The position numbers and the translations under genes are program-made. From positions 1-6,134 of the forward strand of contig CALLNA010000055.1 of NCBI GenBank assembly GCA_938005655.1: a stretch of DNA of 6,134 nucleotides, written 5' to 3'. The notes beneath the pieces are model-generated. The model ran no database searches, had not been told where the DNA came from, and saw only the letters and a list, made by a program, of their open reading frames with translations. This document shows positions 1 to 5,069 of this stretch, one piece after another; positions within the stretch are counted from its first letter, which is position 1, and each line of letters starts with the position of its first letter. This DNA is from an uncultured Novosphingobium sp. GTDB lineage: Bacteria; Pseudomonadota; Alphaproteobacteria; Sphingomonadales; Sphingomonadaceae.

Positions 1-385
1 CGTCGCGTTCGCGCAACCAGCGACGCAGGATCGCGTTGGCGAGCTTGGCAAAGCCGCCGCGATCCAGCGCACGCGTGGCTTCCACGGTTGCAGCGACCGC
101 GGCATGCGGCGGCAGCTGCAGGATTTCCAGTTGCACGAGTCCCAGCACCAGCAACGCGTGCAGCGCCGGATCGCGTTGGCGCAGCGGCTTGTCGAGCAGC
201 AGGTCGAGCGCCTTGTCGAAGCGCAGCCACCAGCGCGCGCCTTCGCTGGCGAGCGCGGTCAGGAACGCGCGGTCGCGTGCGTCTGGAAGTTTCGCCTGCG
301 CCGGCCGCAGCTGCTCGCGCAGGGAGGCTCCGCGCAGCGCGACGTGCGCCAGCACCTCTGCCGCAAGCGCGCGGGTATCGGTCAT
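1..385 (-). CDS. rsmB: 16S rRNA m5C967 methyltransferase RsmB, N-terminal part
   Basis: RsmB (Sun/Fmu) methylates C967 of 16S rRNA using S-adenosylmethionine. Only the first 128 codons are here; the gene runs off the left edge, so the catalytic Rossmann-fold methyltransferase domain is not seen. The visible part is the NusB-like, all-helical RNA-binding domain: it starts MTDTRALAAEVL, has the helix LHALLVLGLVQLEIL in the middle, and reaches the typical KLANAILRRWL stretch near residue 120. The ATG at 385-383 overlaps the fmt stop as ATGA, and no good Shine-Dalgarno precedes it, so translation is probably coupled to fmt. The order fmt-rsmB is usual in gammaproteobacteria including Xanthomonadales, whereas alphaproteobacteria usually have truA or def beside fmt. 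Four of its six glutamates use GAA, unlike the genes to the right. The family call is firm for the NusB-like domain and the gene context; a different NusB-domain methyltransferase is unlikely. Confidence 0.85.
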   Translation of the reverse strand, partial: MTDTRALAAEVLAHVALRGASLREQLRPAQAKLPDARDRAFLTALASEGARWWLRFDKALDLLLDKPLRQRDPALHALLVLGLVQLEILQLPPHAAVAATVEATRALDRGGFAKLANAILRRWLRERD

Positions 386-1314
386 GCGGTGCGCAACCCG
401 GCGCGCGCGTTCACGTAATCCGCCGCGTCGATCGCGCGCCCACCGGCGCGTTGCAGTTTCAGGATGCGCAATGCGCCGCTGCCGCAGGCGATGTCGATGC
501 CGGCTTTCGATGCGGTCAAGATCTGCCCGGGACTCGGGACTCGGGACTCGGGACTCGGCAAAGCAACTGCGCGCCACACCCGCACCCGCTCGCCGGCCAG
601 CTCCGCTTCCGCCACCGGCCACGAATCGAACGCGCGCACCTTGCGTTCGAGTTTGGCGGCAGGCTGGGTGAAGTCGAGTTTCGCTTCGGCCTTGTCGAGC
701 TTGCGCGCATAGGTCGCGCCGGTTTCGGATTGCGGGGTTGCCGGCAGGGATTCGCCGCGCGATGCGCGCGCCAAACCTTCCTGCAAGACTTCCGCGCCCA
801 GCGCGGCGAGCCGGTCGTGCAACGAGCCGCCGGTGTCGTCGGACGTGATGGCGGTGCGACGCTCCAGCAACACCGGCCCGGTGTCGAGGCCCGCATCCAT
901 CTGCATCAGGCACACGCCGGTTTCCGCATCGCCGGCCAGGATCGCGCGCTGGATCGGCGCCGCGCCGCGCCAGCGCGGCAGCAGCGAGCCGTGGAGGTTG
1001 AGGCAGCCGTGGCGCGGCGCGTCGAGCACCGCCTGCGGCAGGATCAGGCCATAGGCCGCGACCACGGCGATATCCGCGCCGAGCGCGGCGAAGCCCGCCT
1101 GCTCCTCCGTGCCCTTGAGCGAGGCGGGATGGCGCACGGGAATCCCGCGCGCCTCGGCCTCGCGGTGGACGGGGGAGGGCGTCAGCTCCTTGCCGCGCCG
1201 GCCGCCGGGGCGCGGGGGCTGGGTATAGGCGGCGATCACCTCGTGCCCGGCATCGGCCAGGGCGATCAGGGCGGGCACGGCGAATTCCGGCGTTCCCATG
1301 AAGATGATGCGCAT
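382..1314 (-). CDS. fmt: Methionyl-tRNA formyltransferase (apparently hybrid)
   Basis: Fmt transfers a formyl group from 10-formyltetrahydrofolate to Met-tRNA(fMet) for translation initiation in the cytoplasm. The 310-residue product has the normal family length (E. coli 315). Residues 1-190 form the formyltransferase domain, opening MRIIFMGTPEFAVP. The catalytic residues are present: N106 and H108 in CLNLHGS, followed by LLPRWRGAAPIQ, and D144 in AGLDTGP. The C-terminal tRNA-binding domain contains YARKLDKAEAKLDF and ends with LQRAGGRAIDAADYVNAR. The start is set by GAGAGGA (1326-1320), 5 bases upstream, and by family alignment. Oddities: residues about 1-105 look sphingomonad (TQPPRPGGRRGKELTPSPVH) while residues from about 133 on look xanthomonad (GVCLMQMD, GGSLHDRLAALGAEVL, VRAFDSWPVAEA). 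Glutamate codons switch from 6 GAG/1 GAA (residues 1-71) to 4 GAG/8 GAA (131-256). Residues 253-262 are encoded by a 7-bp tandem repeat. All catalytic residues are kept and the frame is intact, so the hybrid could be functional if it is real. Confidence 0.93.
   Translation of the reverse strand: MRIIFMGTPEFAVPALIALADAGHEVIAAYTQPPRPGGRRGKELTPSPVHREAEARGIPVRHPASLKGTEEQAGFAALGADIAVVAAYGLILPQAVLDAPRHGCLNLHGSLLPRWRGAAPIQRAILAGDAETGVCLMQMDAGLDTGPVLLERRTAITSDDTGGSLHDRLAALGAEVLQEGLARASRGESLPATPQSETGATYARKLDKAEAKLDFTQPAAKLERKVRAFDSWPVAEAELAGERVRVWRAVALPSPESRVPSPGQILTASKAGIDIACGSGALRILKLQRAGGRAIDAADYVNARAGLRTA
529..558. repeat. 7-bp tandem repeat (GGGACTC), 4.3 copies, inside fmt
   Basis: Four perfect copies of GGGACTC (529-535, 536-542, 543-549, 550-556) plus GG. 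On the fmt strand the unit is GAGTCCC. Because 7 is not a multiple of 3, the frame cycles and three units encode one heptapeptide, giving P-S-P-E-S-R-V followed by P-S-P at residues 253-262. It sits in the variable loop of the C-terminal domain, between VRVWRAVAL and the GQILTASKAGIDIACG strand. From memory, runs of this unit are common between genes in Lysobacter and Xanthomonas genomes. Here it is inside a housekeeping gene without breaking the frame. Confidence 0.92.
925..1005. other. Putative recombination or assembly junction in fmt
   Basis: This interval encodes fmt residues about 104-130 (CLNLHGSLLPRWRGAAPIQ and following), the most conserved part of the family. Upstream of it in the gene (higher coordinates) the protein and codon style match the recR-pst side; downstream (lower coordinates) they match the rsmB side. 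The exact breakpoint cannot be placed because both lineages have nearly the same sequence here. Glutamate codon choice alone brackets it between about 924 and 1104. This is an inference from style, not a visible scar. Confidence 0.6.
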
Positions 1315-1354
1315 GGACTTCCTCTCAGGCTGGAGAGGCCCTATCTGCCGCACC
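1315..1354. promoter_or_regulatory. fmt-recR divergent intergenic region with Shine-Dalgarno-bearing inverted repeat
   Basis: Only 40 bases separate the two start codons. A perfect 6-bp inverted repeat, CCTCTC (1321-1326) and GAGAGG (1333-1338), with a 6-base loop, fills its left half. On the minus strand the left arm reads GAGAGG(A) and lies 5 bases before the fmt ATG, so it is the fmt ribosome binding site. On the plus strand the right arm reads GAGAGG but ends 16 bases before the recR ATG, too far for an ordinary site. A transcript of either strand through both arms could form a short hairpin that hides the fmt site. I see no clear -35/-10 pair; at least one promoter must lie inside the neighbouring coding sequence. 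Confidence 0.6.
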
Positions 1355-1951
1355 ATGGCATCGCAAGAGATCGAGGCGCTGACCGGCGCGTTGTCCCGCC
1401 TGCCGGGGCTCGGGCCCCGTTCCGCGCGGCGCGCGGTGCTGTGGCTGATCAAGCGGCGCGAGACCGCGCTGGTCCAACTCCTCGAGGCGCTGACCGCGGT
1501 GCAGGGCCGCCTGGTCGAGTGCCGGACCTGCGGCAATGTCGACACCACCGACCCTTGCGCGATCTGCGCCGATCCGCGCCGCGACACGCGCGCGCTTTGC
1601 GTGGTGGAGGACGTTGCCGACCTCTGGGCGCTCGACCGGGCGCGGCTGTTCACCGGGCGCTACCACGTGCTCGGCGGGCGGCTCTCGGCGCTCGACGGGG
1701 TGCGGCCGGAGGACCTGACCATTGGCAAGCTGATCGAGCGGGGCGCCGCGGGCGGGATCGACGAGGTCGTCCTGGCGATGAACGCCACGCTTGAAGGCCA
1801 GACCACCGCCCACTACATCGCCGAGCGGCTGGAGAGCTATCCGGTGCGGATCACCCAGCTCGCCCACGGCCTGCCGGTCGGCGGGGAGCTCGACTACCTC
1901 GACGAGGGCACCCTGGCCCAGGCGCTGCGGGCGCGGCGGCCGGTGGCCTGA
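1355..1951 (+). CDS. recR: Recombination mediator protein RecR
   Basis: RecR works with RecO (and RecF) to load RecA onto SSB-coated single-stranded DNA at gaps, in the cytoplasm. The product is 198 residues, the usual family length. In order: an N-terminal helix-hairpin-helix DNA-binding region (SRLPGLGPRSARRAVLWLI, residues 14-32), a four-cysteine zinc finger (C56, C59, C68, C71; CxxC-x8-CxxC), a Toprim domain starting LCVVED (E85) and including GRYHVLGGRLSAL, and the C-terminal conserved segment AHGLPVGGELDYLDEGTL (170-187). ATG 1355 is chosen because MASQEIEALTGALSRLPG matches the family start; upstream in-frame ATGs at 1298-1313 would overlap fmt. No strong ribosome binding site is seen. 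It stands apart from the dnaX-ybaB-recR arrangement common elsewhere. Thirteen of its 14 glutamates use GAG, unlike the left end of the window. Confidence 0.96.
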   Translation: MASQEIEALTGALSRLPGLGPRSARRAVLWLIKRRETALVQLLEALTAVQGRLVECRTCGNVDTTDPCAICADPRRDTRALCVVEDVADLWALDRARLFTGRYHVLGGRLSALDGVRPEDLTIGKLIERGAAGGIDEVVLAMNATLEGQTTAHYIAERLESYPVRITQLAHGLPVGGELDYLDEGTLAQALRARRPVA

Positions 1952-1969
1952 ATTCGGAAAAAAGAACCC

Positions 1970-1976
1970 AAGGAGA
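1970..1976 (+). promoter_or_regulatory. Ribosome binding site of the aldo/keto reductase
   Basis: AAGGAGA lies 6 bases before a GTG at 1983 and decides that start. The same reading frame is open farther upstream through recR, but no other start in it has such a site. It falls in the 31-base A-rich gap after recR (1952-1982), which shows no terminator hairpin, so read-through from recR is possible. Confidence 0.9.
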
Positions 1977-1982
1977 TTCACG

Positions 1983-2975
1983 GTGGAACAGCGCAAGCTC
2001 GGCGACGGCCTCGAAGTCTCGGCGCTCGGCCTCGGCTGCATGGGCTTGAGCTTCGCCTATGGCCAGGCGCTGGCCAAGGCGGACGGCATCGCGGTGATCC
2101 GCGCCGCCTATGAGCGCGGCGTGACCTTCTTCGACACGGCCGAGGTCTATGGCCCCTTCGTCAACGAGGAGTTGGTCGGCGAGGCGCTGGCGCCGATGCG
2201 CGACCGGGTGGTCATCGCCACCAAGTTCGGTTTCCAGATCGATCCCGAGACCAAGCGACAGCAGGCCGGCTTCGACAGCCGCCCCGAGCATATCCGCGCC
2301 GTGACCGAGGCTTCGCTGAAGCGCCTCGGCACCGATGTCATCGACCTGCTCTACCAGCATCGCGTCGACCCCGCCGTGCCGATCGAGGACGTCGCCGGCA
2401 CGGTCCGCGACCTGATCCGGGAAGGGAAGGTCAAGCATTTCGGCCTGTCCGAGGCGAGCGCCGAGGTGATCCGCCGCGCCCACGCGGTCCAGCCCGTCGC
2501 GGCCTTGCAGAGCGAATATTCGCTGTGGTGGCGTGAGCCGGAGGCGGAGATCCTGCCCGTGCTGGAGGAACTCGGCATCGGCTTCGTGCCCTACAGCCCC
2601 CTGGGGCGCGGCTTCCTGACCGGCGCGATCACCGATGCCGGCGCCCTGTCGGACAACGACTTCCGCAAGGGCCTGCCGCGCTTCCAGGAGGAATCGCTCA
2701 AGGCCAACCTCGCCCTGGTCGAGCGGATCAAGGCGATCGCGGCGGAGAAAGGCGTGACCCCGGCGCAGATCGCGCTGGCCTGGCTCCTCGCGCAGCGCCC
2801 GTGGATCGCGCCGATCCCGGGGACGACCAAGGTGGCGCGGCTCGACGAGAACCTCGGCGCGGCCAAGGTGGCGCTGAGCGCGGCCGACCTCGCCGGGATC
2901 GAGGCGGCGCTGGCGGACATCGAGGTGGTCGGCGAGCGGTATCCGGCGGCTCTGGCGGCCTCCGTGCGCAAGTAG
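1983..2975 (+). CDS. Aldo/keto reductase, AKR13-like
   Basis: A predicted cytoplasmic NADPH-dependent oxidoreductase that reduces aldehydes or ketones; the substrate cannot be told from sequence. The 330-residue protein is a complete (beta/alpha)8 barrel. It opens with MEQRKLGDGLEVSALGLGCM. The catalytic tetrad is complete: D51 and Y56 (FFDTAEVYGP), K81 (IATKFGF) and H126 (LLYQHRVDP). The barrel continues with GKVKHFGLSEAS, the LQSEYSLWWREPE strand, and VPYSPLGRGFLTG, and closes with the cofactor-binding IPGTTKVARLDEN segment. The YGPFVNEELVGEAL and QHRVDP wording resembles the AKR13 group (YakC and plant or bacterial relatives once called aryl-alcohol or auxin-induced reductases). The GTG start is fixed by the AAGGAGA site. 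It follows recR by 31 bases on the same strand and may share its transcript, but no functional link is evident. Nothing in it looks damaged. Confidence 0.93.
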   Translation: MEQRKLGDGLEVSALGLGCMGLSFAYGQALAKADGIAVIRAAYERGVTFFDTAEVYGPFVNEELVGEALAPMRDRVVIATKFGFQIDPETKRQQAGFDSRPEHIRAVTEASLKRLGTDVIDLLYQHRVDPAVPIEDVAGTVRDLIREGKVKHFGLSEASAEVIRRAHAVQPVAALQSEYSLWWREPEAEILPVLEELGIGFVPYSPLGRGFLTGAITDAGALSDNDFRKGLPRFQEESLKANLALVERIKAIAAEKGVTPAQIALAWLLAQRPWIAPIPGTTKVARLDENLGAAKVALSAADLAGIEAALADIEVVGERYPAALAASVRK

Positions 2976-3038
2976 GCTCCCGCCGCCCGGCGCCGATCCG
3001 TCCTCCCGCGCGTTGGCAAGGCAGGACAGGCGCGAGGC

Positions 3039-3064
3039 GACGATGGCGGACGACGATGGCGGAC
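3039..3064 (+). repeat. Perfect 13-bp tandem duplication over the udgX start codon
   Basis: GACGATGGCGGAC occurs twice back to back (3039-3051 and 3052-3064). Each copy contains ATG GCG GAC. The first ATG (3043) follows a GAGG (3034-3037) at an ideal 5-base spacing but opens the wrong frame. The second ATG (3056) opens the glycosylase frame but is 18 bases from that GAGG; only a weak GGCGGA from the first repeat copy precedes it. The unit is not a multiple of three, so losing one copy would put the true start directly behind the GAGG. Confidence 0.93.
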
Positions 3065-3688
3065 AGGGACAAGGCGGTGGTCGAGGCGGAGCGGCCCGGC
3101 TCGCTCGAGGAGATCGCCGCGCAGATCCAGTCCTGCCGCCGCTGCCCGATCGGCTGCAACGGGACGCGCGCCGTGGCCGGAGAGGGGCCGGAGCGGGCGC
3201 GCCTGATGATCGTCGGCGAGCAGCCCGGCGATGTCGAGGAACGGCTCGGTCGGCCTTTCGTCGGACCTGCCGGTCGCCTGCTCCGCTCCCATCTGGAGGA
3301 TGTCGGGATCGACGAGGGCCGCGCCTATGTCACCAATGCGGTCAAGCACTTCAAGTTCGTGCCGCGCGGCAAGCGCCGCCTCCACCAGTCGCCGACCGCG
3401 GGCGAGATCGACGCCTGCCGCTGGTGGGTCGAGAGCGAGCGGCGGATCGTGCGGCCCCGGCTGGTCCTCGCCCTGGGCGCGAGCGCGGCGCGGGGGATGC
3501 TGGGCAAGGCCGTCGGCGTGCAGAAGGCGCGGGGCGCGCCGTTGGCGCTGGAGGACGGTGCGGAGCTATGGGTCAGCACGCACCCGTCTTATCTCCTGCG
3601 CCTGCGGGACGAGGGCCGGGCGCTGGAGGAGGAGAGGTTCGCCGCCGACCTGTGCAAGGTGGCGGGCCGGCTGGCGGAGTTGGGTTAG
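3056..3688 (+). CDS. udgX: UdgX-type uracil-DNA glycosylase (family 4-like superfamily)
   Basis: A 210-residue uracil-DNA-binding enzyme. UdgX, known from Mycobacterium smegmatis, binds uracil in DNA and becomes covalently linked to the abasic site through a histidine in its KRRIH loop. Here residues 106-110 read KRRLH, keeping that histidine (H110) with a conservative I-to-L change. Motif A is GEQPGDVEE (54-62), followed by RPFVGPAGRLL; TNAVKHFKF (93-101) precedes the KRR loop; motif B is THPS (175-178). Iron-sulphur ligand candidates are C27 and C30 (CRRC), C121 (ACRWW) and, at the position where ordinary family 4 enzymes have cysteine, H98; C34 is an extra nearby cysteine. The start is ATG 3056, the only plausible ATG in frame. 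It begins 80 bases after the reductase, and its stop overlaps the convergent phoB stop. Ordinary family 4 UDG is the main alternative, but that lacks the KRR loop. Confidence 0.9.
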   Translation: MADRDKAVVEAERPGSLEEIAAQIQSCRRCPIGCNGTRAVAGEGPERARLMIVGEQPGDVEERLGRPFVGPAGRLLRSHLEDVGIDEGRAYVTNAVKHFKFVPRGKRRLHQSPTAGEIDACRWWVESERRIVRPRLVLALGASAARGMLGKAVGVQKARGAPLALEDGAELWVSTHPSYLLRLRDEGRALEEERFAADLCKVAGRLAELG

Positions 3689-4374
3689 ACCGCTTCCAGC
3701 GCGTAGCCGGCCGAGCGCACCGTGCGGACCGGATCGGGCGCGTCGGGAACCTCGATGCCCTTGCGCAGGCGGCGGATGTGGACGTCGACCGTGCGCAGCT
3801 CGATGTCGCTGTCGGTGCCCCACACCGCGTCGAGGAGCTGGCCGCGCGAGAAGACGCGCCCCGGGTGCTCCATGAAGAACTTGAGCAGGCGGTACTCGGT
3901 CGGGCCGAGCGCCACCGCGGTGCCGCGGCGGGTCACGCGGTGGGCCGTCGCGTCGAGCGAGAGGTCGCCCACGGTCAGGGTCTCGCCGGCCAGCGCCGGG
4001 CGGATGCGGCGCATGATCGTCGCCACGCGGGCCAGCAGCTCGCGCGGGGAGAAGGGCTTGGTCAGGTAGTCGTCGGCGCCGGTTTCCAGGCCGCGAATCA
4101 GGTCGTCCTCGGCGCCGCGCGCGGTGAGCATGACGATGGGGACATGGGCGGTCGCCTTGTCGCGGCGCAGGCGGCGGCAGACCTCGATCCCGCTGGTGCC
4201 CTCGATCATCCAGTCGAGCACGACGAGGTCGGGCGCTTCTTCAGCCGCGAGCAGCAGGGCCTCGTCGCCGTCCCCGGTCACGGTCACGGCATAGCCTTCC
4301 GACTTGAAGCGGAATTCGAGGAGCTCGGCGAGGGCCGGATCGTCCTCGACCAGGAGAAGTCTGGGCGCGCTCAT
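3685..4374 (-). CDS. phoB: Phosphate regulon response regulator PhoB
   Basis: PhoB is the DNA-binding response regulator that, when phosphorylated by PhoR under phosphate limitation, activates Pho-box promoters. The 229-residue length equals that of E. coli PhoB. Receiver domain (3-120): acidic pocket E10-D11-D12, phospho-acceptor D54 in VVLDWMIEGTSG, T84 and K106 (KPFSPRELLARV). OmpR-type winged-helix domain (130-229): LGPTEYRLLKFFMEHPGRVF, the recognition helix TVDVHIRRLRKGI (195-207) and the wing TVRSAGYAL. The ATG (4374-4372) shares one base with the phoU stop (TGATG), so translation is coupled. The stop TAA (3687-3685) overlaps the udgX stop on the other strand. It is the last gene of the pst-phoU block; no phoR follows, so the kinase gene must lie outside this window. 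Confidence 0.96.
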   Translation of the reverse strand: MSAPRLLLVEDDPALAELLEFRFKSEGYAVTVTGDGDEALLLAAEEAPDLVVLDWMIEGTSGIEVCRRLRRDKATAHVPIVMLTARGAEDDLIRGLETGADDYLTKPFSPRELLARVATIMRRIRPALAGETLTVGDLSLDATAHRVTRRGTAVALGPTEYRLLKFFMEHPGRVFSRGQLLDAVWGTDSDIELRTVDVHIRRLRKGIEVPDAPDPVRTVRSAGYALEAV

Positions 4375-5057
4375 CAGACGTCGGTCCGGTCTTCCCGGTC
4401 GGCGAGGTAGTCGCCGGTCGCGGCGTAATAGACCATCTCGGCGACGTTGGTCGCGTGGTCGCCGATCCGTTCGAGGTTGCGGGCCACGAACAGGAGCTGG
4501 GCGGCGCTGCTGATCGTCGCCGGGTTCTCCATCATGTGGCTGACGAGGTTGCGGAAGATCGAGTTGTAGAAGGCGTCGACCTTGGCGTCGCGCTCGATCA
4601 CCTCGCGGGCGAGCTGGGGATCGCGCGCGGCGTAGGCGGTCAGCACGTCGTGGACCATCTCGGCGGCGACCTCGGCCATGGCCGGGATCAGGGTCAGCGG
4701 CTCGAACTTCTTGCGGCCCTCGATCTGGCCGGTGCGCTTGGCGATGTTCTTGGCATAGTCGCCGATCCGTTCGATCACCCCCGCGATCTTGAGCGCCGCG
4801 ATCACCTCGCGCAGGTCGTCGGCCATCGGCGCGCGCAGGGCGATCACCCGGACGGCGAGCTTGTCGACCTCCGATTCCAGGGCGTCGATCCGCTTGTCGC
4901 GGCCAACCACGCCGGCGGCGAGCTCTGTCGAGCCCTTGACCAGCGCGTCCATCGCCTCGCCGATCGCGACCTCGGCCAGGCCGCCCATCTCGGCGATCAG
5001 GCCGCGCAGGCGGGTGATGTCCTCGTCGAACGCCTTGACGGTATGTTCCAGTGCCAT
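4374..5057 (-). CDS. phoU: Phosphate signalling protein PhoU
   Basis: PhoU is a cytoplasmic helical protein that links the Pst importer to the PhoR kinase, damping PhoB activation when phosphate is plentiful. The 227-residue product has the typical two three-helix-bundle repeats. Each repeat carries the metal-binding signature: ERIGDYAKNIAKR (96-108) and ERIGDHATNVAEM (196-208). It begins MALEHTVKAFDEDITRLRG, matching the family. The start lies 9 bases after the pstB stop, with TAAGGA (5069-5064, overlapping that stop) 6 bases before the ATG. The stop overlaps the phoB ATG by one base. Placement between pstB and phoB fits its role as go-between. Nothing abnormal is seen. Confidence 0.97.
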   Translation of the reverse strand: MALEHTVKAFDEDITRLRGLIAEMGGLAEVAIGEAMDALVKGSTELAAGVVGRDKRIDALESEVDKLAVRVIALRAPMADDLREVIAALKIAGVIERIGDYAKNIAKRTGQIEGRKKFEPLTLIPAMAEVAAEMVHDVLTAYAARDPQLAREVIERDAKVDAFYNSIFRNLVSHMMENPATISSAAQLLFVARNLERIGDHATNVAEMVYYAATGDYLADREDRTDV

Positions 5058-5069
5058 CGTCAGTCCTTA
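5058..5069 (-). promoter_or_regulatory. phoU ribosome binding site overlapping the pstB stop
   Basis: On the minus strand TAAGGA (5069-5064) merges the pstB TAA stop with the phoU Shine-Dalgarno, followed by a 6-base spacer and ATG. Ribosomes ending pstB would be placed directly on the phoU start, which suggests coupled expression. Confidence 0.85.

Noticed and set aside
1298..1354. Longer N-terminus for RecR starting at ATG 1298, 1304, 1307 or 1313
   Set aside because: The extra residues overlap the fmt start region, lack a good ribosome binding site and are not part of the RecR family, whose conserved start matches ATG 1355.
88..1794. 568-codon plus-strand open frame opposite rsmB and fmt
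   Set aside because: Composition is dominated by Arg, Ala and Gly and it runs into recR in the wrong frame. It is the shadow of real genes.
1952..1982. A-rich stretch GGAAAAAAG after recR as a promoter or terminator
   Set aside because: There is no stem before it and no -35/-10 pair; it is best explained as a ribosome binding leader for the reductase.
2976..3055. Possible terminator or hairpin between the reductase and udgX (GTCCT at 3000-3004 with AGGAC at 3023-3027)
   Set aside because: The arms are only 5 bp with an 18-base loop and no T-tract; such pairs are expected by chance at this GC content.
3043..4410. Long frame from the first ATG of the 13-bp duplication, running through udgX and antisense to phoB
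   Set aside because: The translation is low-complexity with no family resemblance, while the overlapping udgX frame has clear motifs. The ATG is interesting only as a possible decoy start.
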